NCBI RefSeq assembly: GCF_001889025.1
Contig: NZ_CP018154.1
Span: forward strand, 1,850,501 to 1,914,500
From: Sphingorhabdus lutea
GTDB taxonomy: Bacteria; Pseudomonadota; Alphaproteobacteria; Sphingomonadales; Sphingomonadaceae
Length of the DNA stretch: 64,000 nucleotides
Direction: 5' to 3'
The notes under the pieces were generated by a model. That model did no database searches. It worked only from the letters and a program-made list of their open reading frames with translations, and had not been told where the DNA came from. The position numbers and the translations under genes were made by a program. This document shows, piece after piece, positions 50,893 to 61,656 of this stretch (position 1 is its first letter; each line of letters begins with the position of its first letter).

Positions 50893-51467
50893 TGGCCGAT
50901 TTTTTCCATAAAATGTTTCCGGCACAGCGCCACATAGCGGTCATTTCCGCCAATTTCGGTTTGTTCGCCTGCCTTTACCGCATTGCCATCGCCATCCACG
51001 CGCAGGTTCATGGTCGATTTACGGCCACATTCGCACACCGCCTTTAATTCTACCAACGCATCCGCAACCCCCAATAAAGTCGCAGAGCCGGGGAATAATT
51101 CAGCCTGAAAATCAGTGCGCAGGCCATAGCATAAAACAGGGATTTTGCCCTCATCGGCAATTTTTGCCAATTGCAATACCTGCTTACGTGATAAAAATTG
51201 CGCCTCATCCACCAAAATACAGGATATGGGCGCGTCATCATGATGCGCGATAATTTCATTCCATAAATTAGTTTCGGGTTGAAATTGATGCGCATCCGCC
51301 TTTAACCCAATTCGCGAAGTCACCGCGCCAATATCATATCGATTATCAAGCGCCGCCGTCCACAACATGGTGCGCATACCGCGTTCTCGATAATTAAAAT
51401 CGGCCTGTAATAAAGTTGTCGATTTGCCCGCATTCATCGATGCGTAATAAAAATATAATTTTGCCAT
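50889..51467 (-). CDS. tdk: thymidine kinase, class II
   Basis: A 192-residue kinase that salvages thymidine. P-loop MNAGKSTTLLQ, DEAQFLS (DEAQF motif), and a zinc finger with CECG and C-x2-H. The ATG giving MAKLYFYYAS is preferred to the GTG three codons earlier, since AGGTG is well spaced from it. Coupled to the acetyltransferase gene downstream. Confidence 0.95.
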   Translation of the reverse strand: MAKLYFYYASMNAGKSTTLLQADFNYRERGMRTMLWTAALDNRYDIGAVTSRIGLKADAHQFQPETNLWNEIIAHHDDAPISCILVDEAQFLSRKQVLQLAKIADEGKIPVLCYGLRTDFQAELFPGSATLLGVADALVELKAVCECGRKSTMNLRVDGDGNAVKAGEQTEIGGNDRYVALCRKHFMEKIGQ

Positions 51468-51574
51468 ATTGCGCACCTACATTTTCATGACGCAGATACA
51501 AAGCGGAATTTCTATATGGGCAATATTATTATGGCTGCGATTGATGAAAGCACGGCCATGGATTTAGTTATTTT

Positions 51575-52330
51575 TTATAATGAATATAAATTGCTATCAG
51601 GTTCAAACTGAAAACCATTTTCAATATCTTCTAACCGATATTTATGCGGTTTTTTCATCTGCCGCACTTTGCTTTTTTCGGCTTCATTTTCAATATTGCC
51701 TTCGGAAATAATTATTTTGCCGGTTAAGAAATTCGCGCTGACATCCGCCACCGCGCCCGATGCACGGTGCACCATGTGCATATCATATCCAATTAAATTC
51801 ATATTTGCGCCGTCCCAACGCAGATTAAATTCTTTATTAAACATGGTCCAACTGCCCGCGCTGGCAAAAAATTCTAACCTTAAAAATAATTTTCCATTGG
51901 CAATCGACATATCGGCATAGGGATCGGAAATTGTCGGGCTGTCATGATCGGGGATTATCACATCATTCATGCCGACACGCCGATATCCGCCCTTTTCATC
52001 GGCAAAGACAATAATTAAAATGCGCGGATTTGCATCATATTCATCACTTCCAAGGCCATCGGGATTTTGCACCATGCCTATTGGATCATTTTTTTGAATG
52101 ACAAGCGCACTGTCATTGCGGCCATCGCCGTTTAAATCTCCATCAACCTTATCATATAATTTCCACCCCTTGGGCACAAAATTTATGACACGATAGGATG
52201 TTTGCGCCACATCCACATTAACATCGCGCATTGGCGCATCGTCGCCACATGCCTTTGCCTGTATCGGCAAAAGTGATGCAAAGGACAAAGCCAGCGCACT
52301 GGAGGCAGAAAAAATATATTCACGAAACAT
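51575..52330 (-). CDS. exported protein with DxDxDG calcium-type motif, unknown function
   Basis: A 251-residue protein with a signal peptide ending near IQAKA. VDGDLNGDGRND is an EF-hand or FG-GAP-like Ca-binding loop. The rest is beta-rich (LFLRLEFFASAGSWTMFNKEFNLRWDG). It resembles periplasmic proteins with a hypothetical repeat-propeller blade. It lies between rbfA and tdk inside the translation operon region, though its 31-bp and 108-bp gaps could allow a promoter of its own. Confidence 0.7.
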   Translation of the reverse strand: MFREYIFSASSALALSFASLLPIQAKACGDDAPMRDVNVDVAQTSYRVINFVPKGWKLYDKVDGDLNGDGRNDSALVIQKNDPIGMVQNPDGLGSDEYDANPRILIIVFADEKGGYRRVGMNDVIIPDHDSPTISDPYADMSIANGKLFLRLEFFASAGSWTMFNKEFNLRWDGANMNLIGYDMHMVHRASGAVADVSANFLTGKIIISEGNIENEAEKSKVRQMKKPHKYRLEDIENGFQFEPDSNLYSL

Positions 52331-52361
52331 AGATAAAGCTTAAATGCTTGTATTTATTTAT

Positions 52362-52754
52362 TCAATCTAAATCTTGTCGAACATGCGGATCGGCCAGTAA
52401 TTTTTCAATTTTGCTGGCCTCATCAAAACTTTCATCGGATAAAAATTTCAACTTTGCCGCATATTTTAACTTCATACGGCTTGCCACTTCTTTTTGAAAA
52501 AAGGCGGTGTTGGTACGCAGCGCCTTTATCACCTTTTCTTCTTCACTACCCAATAATGGTTTCACAAAGACGGCGGCATGGCGCAAATCGGGTGACATTC
52601 TAACTTCGGTCACACTTACATGATGGCTGGACAATATATCATCATGCACGACCTTTCGCGCCAATAATTCCGACAAAATATGGCGCACTTGCTCCCCCAC
52701 GCGGAGCAAGCGAACCGAACGCCCTTCAGGGCCTGTATCATTATATTTCGCCAT
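52362..52754 (-). CDS. rbfA: 30S ribosome-binding factor A
   Basis: A 130-residue KH-fold protein needed for late 30S maturation and 16S 5'-end processing. [36 protein letters not shown] and [11 protein letters not shown] fit the family. 35 bp downstream of infB in the usual operon order. Confidence 0.94.
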   Translation of the reverse strand: MAKYNDTGPEGRSVRLLRVGEQVRHILSELLARKVVHDDILSSHHVSVTEVRMSPDLRHAAVFVKPLLGSEEEKVIKALRTNTAFFQKEVASRMKLKYAAKLKFLSDESFDEASKIEKLLADPHVRQDLD

Positions 52755-52789
52755 ATTATGCTGCCTGAAAAACCTTAAAAAAGTTCAAA

Positions 52790-55321
52790 TTAAAGAACCC
52801 GTTCGCGTTCTTCCACTTCGAAAGTTTCCAGATAATCGCCCGGCTTAATATCCTTATGGTCGGTGAAGGTCACACCACATTCAAGACCGGCACGAACCTC
52901 TGCCACATCGTCTTTAAAGCGGCGCAATGAACCGATTTCGCCATTATAAATAATAACGTCATCGCGTGTAATACGCGCTTTTAAAGCTTTCTTAATAAAG
53001 CCATCGGTGACAAGAATACCTGCCGCCTTGCCATGTTTGCCGGCAGGGAATACATCCTTAATTTCTGCACGGCCAACCACGGTTTCGATGATTTCTGGGC
53101 CAAGTTCACCGGCCATTTCCTTGGCGATATCCTCGGTCAAATGATAAATCACATCAAAATATTTCAACCGCACTTTTTCGCGCTGCGCAATTTCACGTGC
53201 CTTGGCATTTGGCCGCACATTAAATCCAATTAATGGCGCATTTGACGCATTGGCCAAAATCATATCGGATTCGGTAATCCCACCTACGCCGCTATGTAAT
53301 ATGCGAACCTTAATCTCATCGGTCGATAATTTATTAAGCGCATTAACAATCGCCTCAGCCGACCCTTGAACATCCGCCTTAATCAACACCGGATATTCCA
53401 TTGCACGGTCCGAAGAAAGTGATGAGAACATGGTATCAAGCGAAGCAGGCGCCTGAGTTGTGCGCTTTAATTTTGCTTGTTCGGCGCGATATGCGGCCAC
53501 TTCACGGGCACGCGCATCATTTTCAACCACGGTCAAAACATCACCCGCGCTTGGTACACCAGAAAGGCCAAGCACCTCAACAGGGACGGAAGGCCCTGCT
53601 TCTTTAACTTGCTTACCCTTATCGTCAATCAATGCGCGCACTTTACCCGCATATTCACCGACAACAAAAATATCGCCGCGCTTCAATGTGCCGCGTTTCA
53701 CCAAAACGGTGGCAACAGCGCCGCGTCCTTTATCAAGCTGCGCTTCGACCACAATGGCCTCCGCCATACGATCCGGATTTGCTCCAAGTTCAAGCAACTC
53801 AGCCTGAAGAGCAATTTTTTCAAGCAAGTCATCAAGGCCGATTTTCTTTAATGCCGAAACCTCAACATCTTGAACTTCACCGCTCATCGCCTCAACCATG
53901 ACCTCATGCTCTAGCAATCTTTCACGGATACGTTGGGGATTTGCGCCATCCTTATCAATTTTGTTAATCGCCACAATCATCGGCACATTGGCCGCTTTAC
54001 AATGGTTAATCGCCTCAATTGATTGGGGCATAAGGCCATCATCGGCCGCCACCACCAAAATCACGATATCGGTTACCATCGCCCCGCGCGCGCGCATTTC
54101 GGTAAATGCCTCATGCCCTGGGGTATCAAGGAAGGTAATCATGTCACCTTTTTTAGTTTTGACCTGATATGCGCCAATATGCTGGGTAATACCGCCGGCT
54201 TCACCAGATACAACATTTGCACCGCGCAAAGCATCTAATAAAGATGTTTTACCATGGTCAACATGGCCCATCACCGTAACAACAGGGGCGCGTGGTTTTA
54301 ATGTTGCGGGATCATCCTGATCTTCCTCAACCTTAATCTCCACATCATCGCCCGAAATACGTTTGATAATATGGCCAAATTCTTCGACCAATAATTCTGC
54401 TGTATCCTGATCAATGGACTGATTGACGGTGACCATCATGTCCATATTGAACAAAACTTTAACCAGATCAGCGCCCTTTTCGCCCATTCTTTTTGCCAAT
54501 TCCTGAACTGTAATAACTTCAGGAACATTTACTTCACGTGATTTTTTGGGTTGAGCCACGCGTGGGCCGCTATTTTGAGCGCGTTTATCCTTTTCGCGCG
54601 CGCGTTTCAACGCAGCCAAAGACCGCGCTCTGGCGCCGTCATTTTCGCTTAATGCGCGGGTAACGGTTAATTTACCCGACTGCCTGCGGTCATCACGTTC
54701 TGCGCGCGAACGCGGCGCTGGCTTTTTTTCTTCCTTTGCGCGCTCACGCTTTGGCGATTCAACGGGGGTGAAACGGCGCGGCGGCGGCGGTGCGTCAACG
54801 CTCTTTTCTTCCTTCACCGGCGCTTCGGCTGGCGCTTTTTCTGTTTTTTCAACAGGTTTTTCTTTTTTAACTTCAACGTCCTTTTGCGCAGCTGCCTGTT
54901 CGGCCTTTTTGCTTTCCTCGGCGCGGCGCTGGGCTTCTTCCTGCTCTTTCGCTTTTTCCGCGTCTTCACGGCGGCGGGCATCTTCTAATGTCGCCAAACG
55001 GGCCTCTTCCGCCTCTCTTAACAAACGCGCTTGCAAATCTTTACGATCTTGAACGCTATCGGCCTTTTTCTTTGGCGCGGGCGCAGGTGCTGGCGGCGCT
55101 TTAGGTGCAGCAACAGGCGGCGGCGGCGGCGGCGCAGCCTCCACCAAAGGTTCAGGGGTCGCGCCCGGTTTGCCGACTAATTTGCGACGTTTCACCTCAA
55201 CCACAACCTTATTGGTGCGGCCATGGCTGAAAGTCTGCTTCACTTCGCCAGATTCAACCGCCCGCTTTAATCCTAAAGGCTTACGGGTCAGTGTTGGCTT
55301 TTCATTATTATCATCACTCAT
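52790..55321 (-). CDS. infB: translation initiation factor IF-2
   Basis: An 843-residue GTPase that brings initiator tRNA to the 30S subunit. The N-terminal 230 residues are a charged Ala/Glu/Lys/Pro-rich region with the IF2 N-domain start. The helix-rich N2 domain follows, then the G domain with [17 protein letters not shown] and NKIDK, and then domains II-IV. Its ATG overlaps the end of the ylxR gene by 8 bp. Confidence 0.97.
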   Translation of the reverse strand: MSDDNNEKPTLTRKPLGLKRAVESGEVKQTFSHGRTNKVVVEVKRRKLVGKPGATPEPLVEAAPPPPPPVAAPKAPPAPAPAPKKKADSVQDRKDLQARLLREAEEARLATLEDARRREDAEKAKEQEEAQRRAEESKKAEQAAAQKDVEVKKEKPVEKTEKAPAEAPVKEEKSVDAPPPPRRFTPVESPKRERAKEEKKPAPRSRAERDDRRQSGKLTVTRALSENDGARARSLAALKRAREKDKRAQNSGPRVAQPKKSREVNVPEVITVQELAKRMGEKGADLVKVLFNMDMMVTVNQSIDQDTAELLVEEFGHIIKRISGDDVEIKVEEDQDDPATLKPRAPVVTVMGHVDHGKTSLLDALRGANVVSGEAGGITQHIGAYQVKTKKGDMITFLDTPGHEAFTEMRARGAMVTDIVILVVAADDGLMPQSIEAINHCKAANVPMIVAINKIDKDGANPQRIRERLLEHEVMVEAMSGEVQDVEVSALKKIGLDDLLEKIALQAELLELGANPDRMAEAIVVEAQLDKGRGAVATVLVKRGTLKRGDIFVVGEYAGKVRALIDDKGKQVKEAGPSVPVEVLGLSGVPSAGDVLTVVENDARAREVAAYRAEQAKLKRTTQAPASLDTMFSSLSSDRAMEYPVLIKADVQGSAEAIVNALNKLSTDEIKVRILHSGVGGITESDMILANASNAPLIGFNVRPNAKAREIAQREKVRLKYFDVIYHLTEDIAKEMAGELGPEIIETVVGRAEIKDVFPAGKHGKAAGILVTDGFIKKALKARITRDDVIIYNGEIGSLRRFKDDVAEVRAGLECGVTFTDHKDIKPGDYLETFEVEERERVL

Positions 55322-56063
55322 GGAACAGACTTATCCTTTGTTTCTCTATCTTTTTCTCTTTGCCACTATTCAACAAATCTGCAAAAATATTTTGCTGTTG
55401 AATAGGGCATCCTGAATATTTTAACCAGCGCGCAGAAATTTGCCATATTCTGACCGCTGCTTTTTTATTTATAATCGCCACATGGACTGCATTACCGCGC
55501 CCCAATGCCGCCGAAATATTGTCGCGAGATGTGGGAATGATTGCACCTTGCAACCCCTGCCCCTCTTGTCCCGTGCCAACACGCCATGCTTGGTCCAATT
55601 TTCTGCGCCCATCCTCGGCCGCGTCTTGCGCATGTAATAACAGAAAAACCTTCCCCGCGCGACCAGATTCGGCAATGCGCTCTGATCCGGTTAAAAGATT
55701 GCCCGCACGCGATTCAAGACCCAAACGGTTCAAAAATTGCCCGCGCATTCCATCGTCAATATGGTCGGCAATATTGGCATCAAAGCTGATATCATTGCGT
55801 TTAAAGGCGCGGCATAAAGCCGATTTTAATTTGCCGTCATTGGCCGCTATGGCCAATTTCTGCTTATCAACCCCCACCCAACAACCACGGCCAGGGGCCT
55901 TTGCATGAATATCAGGAAATATCTGGCCATCATCGTTCATCGCCAATCGGACCAAATCCGATTGAGCGTGCCGATCGCCATCTATTATACACCGCCTTAT
56001 TGCTGTGTCATGCGTCTCATTGGGGGCTATCCGCGGCAAGGGCGTCCTCCCCATCAACAACAT
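55314..56063 (-). CDS. YlxR-domain (DUF448) RNA-binding protein with C-terminal extension
   Basis: A 249-residue protein. Residues about 18-90 are a YlxR/DUF448 domain (TAIRRCIIDGD, PGRGCWVG). The rest resembles the L7Ae-like extension common in alphaproteobacterial YlxR proteins. Located between nusA and infB as usual. The start is uncertain: the only ATGs lie inside the end of nusA (overlap of 38-47 bp), and a non-ATG start near the nusA stop is possible. RNA binding is inferred. Confidence 0.85.
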   Translation of the reverse strand: MLLMGRTPLPRIAPNETHDTAIRRCIIDGDRHAQSDLVRLAMNDDGQIFPDIHAKAPGRGCWVGVDKQKLAIAANDGKLKSALCRAFKRNDISFDANIADHIDDGMRGQFLNRLGLESRAGNLLTGSERIAESGRAGKVFLLLHAQDAAEDGRRKLDQAWRVGTGQEGQGLQGAIIPTSRDNISAALGRGNAVHVAIINKKAAVRIWQISARWLKYSGCPIQQQNIFADLLNSGKEKKIEKQRISLFHE

Positions 56064-57684
56064 TTTCAGCTTCCGCCTCTTCGGCTTTGGCTACTGGCGC
56101 ATCATCTTCATCCTCAAACCAATGCGCACGGGCGGCCATGATAATTTCATTACCAATTTCCTCGCCCAATGCGAATGAAGCAAGAATGCCCGGCTTTTCA
56201 TCGCTGCGACGGCGCTCATTACGGCGGCCATCGGCACGTTTCTGCTCACGCAGACCTTTTTGCACCAATTCATCGGTGGCAAGATCCGCCAAATCATCCA
56301 ATGTTTTAATGCCCGCATTGCCAAGCACAACCAACATCGCTTCGGTAAGATGTGGCAATTCCGCCAAAGCATCCTCCACGCCAAGCGCCCTGCGCTCTGC
56401 ACGGGATGCCTCTTCGCGGCGATCTAGCGCCTCGGTCGCGCGATTTTGCAGCTCAGCCACCAAATCTTCGTCAAAACCTTCAATGACACCCAATTCCTCT
56501 GGCGCAACATAGGCAACTTCTTCAAGCTCGCTAAACCCTTCAGCGACAAGCAATTGCGCCAATGTTTCATCAACATCCAATTCTTTTTGGAACATATCTG
56601 AACGTTCAACAAATTCCTTTTGGCGCTTCTCGTTGGAATCCGCCTCGGTCATAATATCAATCGCACGGCCTGTTAACTGGCTTGCCAATCGGACATTTTG
56701 GCCGCGCCGACCAATTGCCAATGACAATTGATCATCAGGAACAACAACCTCAATACGGTTTTCATCCTCATCAATCACCACGCGCGCAACGGTCGCGGGC
56801 TGCAACGCGTTTACAACAAATGTCGCAGTATCTTCGGACCATGGAATAATGTCGATTTTTTCGCCCTGCATTTCCTGAACCACGGCTTGAACACGGCTAC
56901 CCTTCATACCAACACAGGCGCCCACAGGATCAATGCTGCTATCATTGCTGATAACACCAATTTTGGCACGACTTCCTGGATCACGGGCCGCCGCCTTAAT
57001 CTCAATCACGCCATCATAAATTTCCGGCACTTCTTGTGCAAATAATTTACGCATGAAATCAGGATGCGCACGTGACAGCAAAATTTGTGGACCGCGATTT
57101 TCACGCACCACCTTCATAATCAAGGCACGAACACGGTCATTGGGGCGAACAACTTCACGCGGAATTTGCTGATCCCGGCGGATAACACCCTCTGCACGGC
57201 CAAGATCAACAACAACATGGCCAAATTCAACCGACTTTACAACGCCGGTAATAACCTCACCCGCGCGATCCTTAAATTCCTCAAATTGGCGCTCACGCTC
57301 TGCATCGCGCACCTTTTGAAAAATAACCTGCTTGGCCGATTGGGCGTCGATACGGCCCAAATCAACAGGCGGCAATGGATCAACAATAAAATCACCAACG
57401 ACCGCGCCGGCCTGTAATTTTTCGGCCTGCGCCACATCGACTTGCTTGAAAAAGTCATCAACCTCTTCAACAACCTCAACCACACGCCATAAACGAAGAT
57501 CGCCAGTTTGCGGGTCAAGTTTTGCACGAATATCATTTTCCGCGCCATAACGGGCGCGTGCTGCGCGCTGAATCGCTTCTTCCAAAGCCTCCATCACGAT
57601 TGACTTATCAATCATTTTCTCGCTTGCTACAGCATTTGCAATTGCCAGTAATTCGGCCTTATTTGCAGAAATTGGGCTCGCCAT
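56017..57684 (-). CDS. nusA: transcription termination/antitermination factor NusA
   Basis: A 555-residue protein with an N-terminal RNA polymerase-binding domain, S1 domain (GEVITGVVKSVEFGHVVVDLGRAEG), two KH domains (ACVGMKGSRVQAVVQEM, AIGRRGQNVRLA), two acidic repeats and an acidic tail. It controls pausing and termination. The ATG lies 2 bp after the rimP stop; a TTG two codons earlier is rejected. Confidence 0.96.
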   Translation of the reverse strand: MASPISANKAELLAIANAVASEKMIDKSIVMEALEEAIQRAARARYGAENDIRAKLDPQTGDLRLWRVVEVVEEVDDFFKQVDVAQAEKLQAGAVVGDFIVDPLPPVDLGRIDAQSAKQVIFQKVRDAERERQFEEFKDRAGEVITGVVKSVEFGHVVVDLGRAEGVIRRDQQIPREVVRPNDRVRALIMKVVRENRGPQILLSRAHPDFMRKLFAQEVPEIYDGVIEIKAAARDPGSRAKIGVISNDSSIDPVGACVGMKGSRVQAVVQEMQGEKIDIIPWSEDTATFVVNALQPATVARVVIDEDENRIEVVVPDDQLSLAIGRRGQNVRLASQLTGRAIDIMTEADSNEKRQKEFVERSDMFQKELDVDETLAQLLVAEGFSELEEVAYVAPEELGVIEGFDEDLVAELQNRATEALDRREEASRAERRALGVEDALAELPHLTEAMLVVLGNAGIKTLDDLADLATDELVQKGLREQKRADGRRNERRRSDEKPGILASFALGEEIGNEIIMAARAHWFEDEDDAPVAKAEEAEAENVVDGEDALAADSPQ

Positions 57685-57686
57685 TA

Positions 57687-58262
57687 TCAATCTTCCTGTT
57701 CATATTCAGCGCCATCATCAACGGCGGTTTCTGTTTCCACATCGTCAACCCCGCTTGCACTCATAGGGGCAGTCGACGCAATCAATCTATCTGTCAAGAG
57801 CAGCTTTGCACTTTTTACCATATTAAATGGAATGTCGCACACTCCAAATTTGCGATCATCAACCGATATAATATCATTATCTACGCCGACAATTGCCCCG
57901 CGAAATTGCCGATGCCCGTCAATCGCATCAATGGGGACAAGGCGAACATCATGCCCCGCCCAATCGGAAAAATCGGACAAGCGGGTCAATGGGCGGTCAA
58001 TTCCAGGGGAACTCACCTCCAAACGATAGGTTTCTTCAATCGGATCAAGCTCATCAAATTTATCAGAAATCAGGCGCGATAATTTGCCGCAATCATCGAT
58101 ATTTAACTGCCGCGTATCGGGCCGTTCGGCCATGATTTGCAAAATGCGGTCTTCCCCGCTGCCAATCCATTTAACACGCACAAGGTCAAAGCCGCAGGCC
58201 TGAACCTCGGGTAAAATAATATCTTGCAATTTTTGCAAATCGTCCAAAATTTCTGCTTTCAA
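57687..58262 (-). CDS. rimP: ribosome maturation factor RimP
   Basis: A 191-residue protein with the RimP N-domain (GFDLVRVKWIGSGEDRILQIMAERP, EVSSPGIDRPL) and C-terminal SH3-like domain. It acts in 30S assembly. First gene of the rimP-nusA-ylxR-infB-rbfA operon. It has an acidic C-terminal tail. Confidence 0.94.
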   Translation of the reverse strand: MKAEILDDLQKLQDIILPEVQACGFDLVRVKWIGSGEDRILQIMAERPDTRQLNIDDCGKLSRLISDKFDELDPIEETYRLEVSSPGIDRPLTRLSDFSDWAGHDVRLVPIDAIDGHRQFRGAIVGVDNDIISVDDRKFGVCDIPFNMVKSAKLLLTDRLIASTAPMSASGVDDVETETAVDDGAEYEQED

Positions 58263-58406
58263 TCAATATTTATACGGACATATGGAAATGAAACCGGCCC
58301 CGTGGCGCCAGCCCTTCATCTCATAACAATGTCGGAATAAATCGGCTATATATTCATATATATTTTTTTGCAAGCATAGATTTTTTTACAAAGTTAAACC
58401 ATCATT

Positions 58407-59702
58407 TTAAAATATAGATGCCAAATTCACTGCCAACCCCGCGCCAACACAAATGGCGATAACCAAAATCATGTTCCAATGGCGCTTTAACAATAAATAA
58501 CAGGATAAAATCGTTAAAATTGCCATATCCCATTTTAATGACGATATAATGGGCCATTCAAATGTAACGACAGACCAATTTATCACCTGCACATCCGCAA
58601 ATAAGCTATGCACCGCAAACCACAGGCCCAAATTGGCAATAACACCCACAACAGCCGCCGTAATGGCCGATAAAGCGCCAGATAATTTGGCATGTGCGCG
58701 TAATTTTTCCACAAAGGGCGCACCGGCAAATATCCACAAGAAACAGGGCAGAAACGTTACCCAGCTGGTCAATAATCCGCCCAAAATACCTGCCAATAAT
58801 GGGTCAAGCCCACCGGGATTGCGATAGGCCGCAACAAATCCCACAAATTGCAGCACCATAACCAATGGGCCGGGCGTGGTTTCCGCCATACCCAAACCAT
58901 CGGCCATTTCACCGGGCAATAGCCATGATTTTTGCATCACCGCCACTTGCCCCACATAGGCCAAGGTCGCATATGCCCCGCCAAATGTAACCATTGCCAA
59001 AATTGAAAATAATGACCCAATCTCGCTCCATATAGACTGAACACCTGTAAATTTATAAATGACCGCCATGCTGCCCAGCCATAGGGACAATAAAATCAAC
59101 GCCATGATAATGGGTTTTTTATATTCTATATTGGCCTTTGTTTCGGCATGTTGCTGCGTGCCTAAAAAAATCCACCCCAAAATTCCGGCCGATATAATGA
59201 CAATCGGAAATGGGATATGCAAAAATGCAAGGGCGATAAAGGCCGCCGCCGCGATAAGATATGACACACGCCCTTTTAACGCCCTGCCCATTACCTTTTG
59301 CATTGCATGAATGATAATCGCGATAACCGCCGACTTTAACCCCAAAAATAATCCGGCAAAATAAATATTATTGCCAAAACTGACATAGAATATGGACAAT
59401 AGCATGACCGAGACAATGCCCGGCAAAATGAACATTAACCCCGCGATCAACCCACCCCTTATCCCATGGGTAATCCATCCGGTATAGGCGGCCAATTGCA
59501 TCGCCTCTGGCCCGGGAAGCAACATGCAAAAATTAAGCGCATGTAAAAAACGCTTATCGTCAATCCATTTTTTGTCTTCAACCAACACATTATGCATGAC
59601 GGCAATTTGTCCTGCCGGCCCGCCAAAGCTTAACATCGCAATTTTAAACCATGCGGCAATCGCCTCGCGCCATGATATGATAGGGCTTTGGCCTTGATCC
59701 AC
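58407..59702 (-). CDS. chrA: chromate transporter, two-domain ChrA
   Basis: A 431-residue membrane protein with two homologous CHR halves. Each half starts with a family phrase (FGGPAGQIAVMH in the first, FGGAYATLAYVGQ in the second), and GLGMAETTPGPLVMVLQF is conserved. About ten helices. It is expected to export chromate, lowering oxidative damage; sulfate competition is known for relatives. It starts with GTG directly after the TAG of serB, so the two genes are likely co-transcribed. Confidence 0.92.
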   Translation of the reverse strand: MDQGQSPIISWREAIAAWFKIAMLSFGGPAGQIAVMHNVLVEDKKWIDDKRFLHALNFCMLLPGPEAMQLAAYTGWITHGIRGGLIAGLMFILPGIVSVMLLSIFYVSFGNNIYFAGLFLGLKSAVIAIIIHAMQKVMGRALKGRVSYLIAAAAFIALAFLHIPFPIVIISAGILGWIFLGTQQHAETKANIEYKKPIIMALILLSLWLGSMAVIYKFTGVQSIWSEIGSLFSILAMVTFGGAYATLAYVGQVAVMQKSWLLPGEMADGLGMAETTPGPLVMVLQFVGFVAAYRNPGGLDPLLAGILGGLLTSWVTFLPCFLWIFAGAPFVEKLRAHAKLSGALSAITAAVVGVIANLGLWFAVHSLFADVQVINWSVVTFEWPIISSLKWDMAILTILSCYLLLKRHWNMILVIAICVGAGLAVNLASIF

Positions 59703-60593
59703 CTATTGCATCCATGCAGAAGAAGGAACTCCTTGAAAATATAATAAAGCGGTCAGGTCATTATGGCGGACAAATCCATTTGCTGCAGCCTCTGCCCTTG
59801 GCTTTGCATGATATGCCACGCCAAGATTGGCAAATTCTATCATGGGTATATCATTTGCCCCATCGCCCACGGCCAAGGTTGATTTTCTATCAATCCCCAA
59901 TTCGGACATTATTTTATCCATAATATATGCCTTATAACAGGCATCGACAATTTCGCCTTCCAACCCTCCGGTTAAATTTCCATTTTCCATTTCCAATATA
60001 TTGGCATAAAATTCATCAAAACCGGCCATTTGGGCCACGGGAGCAGCAAAGGCGGTAAAGCCGCCCGACACCAATATACTATGTGCGCCCCATGATTTCA
60101 TTGTTTTTACCAATATTTCCGCCCCAGGGGTCAGACGGACACGATCTTTCAAGCAAATATCAATCATCGCCGCGTCCAACCCCTCTAACAGGGCAACACG
60201 CCCGCGCAATGCCTGTTCAAAATCAAGTTTTCCCTGCATAGCTGCCTCGGTAATTTCAGCAATTTGCGCCTTTATTCCGGCATAATCGGCCAATTCATCA
60301 ATGCATTCCACAGTGATAATGGTGCTGTCCATATCCGACACGATTAATGATTTACGCCTAAATTCATCATCCTGAACCAAAAAATCAATTTTATCGGCCA
60401 TCGGGGTTAAAGCAGTCTTGGCATGCGCGGCCTGCTCAATTGTCAAATCGCCCAGCATAATATCGGCGGCCTTGCCTTCTTCTATCCAATTGGATTCTAC
60501 ATTTTTAATGCCAGCAGAACAAAGGCTATCAACCGCCTCCCCCAAAGTAACACTATCCAAATTATTTGAGCCGATTATGGTGGCAATTATCAT
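59703..60593 (-). CDS. serB: phosphoserine phosphatase
   Basis: A 296-residue HAD phosphatase, last step of serine synthesis. An N-terminal ACT-like region is followed by VSDMDSTII with the nucleophile Asp, SGGFTAF, and AVGDGANDIPM. The start at MIIATIIG follows AGGATTCGAC; its ATG shares two bases with the miaA ATG on the other strand (CATG). Upstream in-frame codons would lie within miaA. Confidence 0.95.
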   Translation of the reverse strand: MIIATIIGSNNLDSVTLGEAVDSLCSAGIKNVESNWIEEGKAADIMLGDLTIEQAAHAKTALTPMADKIDFLVQDDEFRRKSLIVSDMDSTIITVECIDELADYAGIKAQIAEITEAAMQGKLDFEQALRGRVALLEGLDAAMIDICLKDRVRLTPGAEILVKTMKSWGAHSILVSGGFTAFAAPVAQMAGFDEFYANILEMENGNLTGGLEGEIVDACYKAYIMDKIMSELGIDRKSTLAVGDGANDIPMIEFANLGVAYHAKPRAEAAANGFVRHNDLTALLYFQGVPSSAWMQ

Positions 60594-61527
60594 GTCGAAT
60601 CCTGAAAATAAAAATAAACAACCTTTACTTCTTATCGCTGGACCAACGGCCAGCGGCAAGACTGCATCTGCCCTTCAATTGGCCAAAACGCATAAAATAT
60701 CAATCATCAATGCGGATAGCGCGCAAGTTTATGATGGAATGCCGATTTTAAGCGCCCAACCAAGCCGAGAAGAAATGGCAAGCGCACCGCACCATTTATT
60801 CGGATATTTGCCGCCTTATGAATATTGCTCCGCCGCGCGCTGGGCCAATGATGCAAAGCGCGAATTGCAAAAAATATGGGATAAGGACCGCCTGCCCATT
60901 TTGGTAGGCGGAACGGGGCTTTATATGCGCACATTGCTTGATGGTATTTCCCCTGTCCCTGCCATAGATGCAAATGTGCGTCATATGGTTCGGCAATTGG
61001 ATGTCACCGCCGCCTATGCCCAGCTATGCCATGAAGACCCGATAAGAGCCAAGCAATTAAACCCCAATGATGATGCACGTATAAAAAGATCGTTGGAGGT
61101 TGTCCTTTCGACCCAAAGGTCGCTATTATCATGGCAACAGGAAAAAAGCGGCGGGATTTTGGAAAATGTGGATTTAGAAGCGCATATATTATTGCCCGAT
61201 AGGAATTGGTTATATGAAAGGTGCGACAGGCGATTTGATCAAATGATAGATTTAGGCGCAATTGATGAAGTAAAGATGCTGATTAGCCATAAGCTACCCC
61301 ATGATGCACCGGCAGCCCGCGCCATAGGGGTAAAGGAAATTTCGGCCTTTCTTGCCCAAGAAATAAACAAGGAAGAAATGCTGAATTTGGGCAAAATTGC
61401 AACAAGGCAATATGCAAAACGGCAATTTACATGGTTTCGCAATCAAAGCCCGCCATCATGGAATAGAGTAGAATTGAACAGCAAACTTTCCTTTAATAAT
61501 GAAATTATATCTAAATTTGAAATATAA
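60592..61527 (+). CDS. miaA: tRNA dimethylallyltransferase
   Basis: A 311-residue enzyme adding a dimethylallyl group to A37 of tRNAs that read UNN codons. P-loop AGPTASGKTA, DSAQVYDGMPI, GGTGLYMRTLLDGI and RQYAKRQFTWFR are typical. The ATG at 60592 is the family start; the open frame upstream is antisense to serB. GGTGGC lies nine bases before it. Confidence 0.95.
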   Translation: MSNPENKNKQPLLLIAGPTASGKTASALQLAKTHKISIINADSAQVYDGMPILSAQPSREEMASAPHHLFGYLPPYEYCSAARWANDAKRELQKIWDKDRLPILVGGTGLYMRTLLDGISPVPAIDANVRHMVRQLDVTAAYAQLCHEDPIRAKQLNPNDDARIKRSLEVVLSTQRSLLSWQQEKSGGILENVDLEAHILLPDRNWLYERCDRRFDQMIDLGAIDEVKMLISHKLPHDAPAARAIGVKEISAFLAQEINKEEMLNLGKIATRQYAKRQFTWFRNQSPPSWNRVELNSKLSFNNEIISKFEI

Positions 61528-61581
61528 TTTCAAAGTTTAGGGTTGACTAATAATTTTATAATAGGTATCCGCCTAACCCGC

Positions 61582-61620
61582 ATGGTCATATTGCGCTGCA
61601 GCAATGGCCTTTTATTATAG
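61582..61620 (+). promoter_or_regulatory. putative ilv leader peptide (attenuator)
   Basis: A 12-codon frame encoding MVILRCSNGLLL before TAG. Six of its twelve residues are Val, Ile or Leu, the pattern of leader peptides that sense branched-chain aminoacyl-tRNA. It lies immediately before the hairpin at 61621-61656 and 55 bp before the ilvB start. Its own ribosome site is weak, which keeps confidence moderate. Confidence 0.5.
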
Positions 61621-61656
61621 AAATTTGGCGCTATACCCTTTTGGTATGCCAAATTT
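61621..61656 (+). promoter_or_regulatory. hairpin in the ilvB leader
   Basis: AAATTTGGC and ATACC (three bases bulged between) pair with GGTATGCCAAATTT, giving 14 bp around a five-base loop. The ATACC arm can instead pair with GGTAT at 61565-61569, with extra GCC/GGC pairs, so two exclusive folds are possible. No T-run follows, so it is not a standard intrinsic terminator. Confidence 0.6.
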
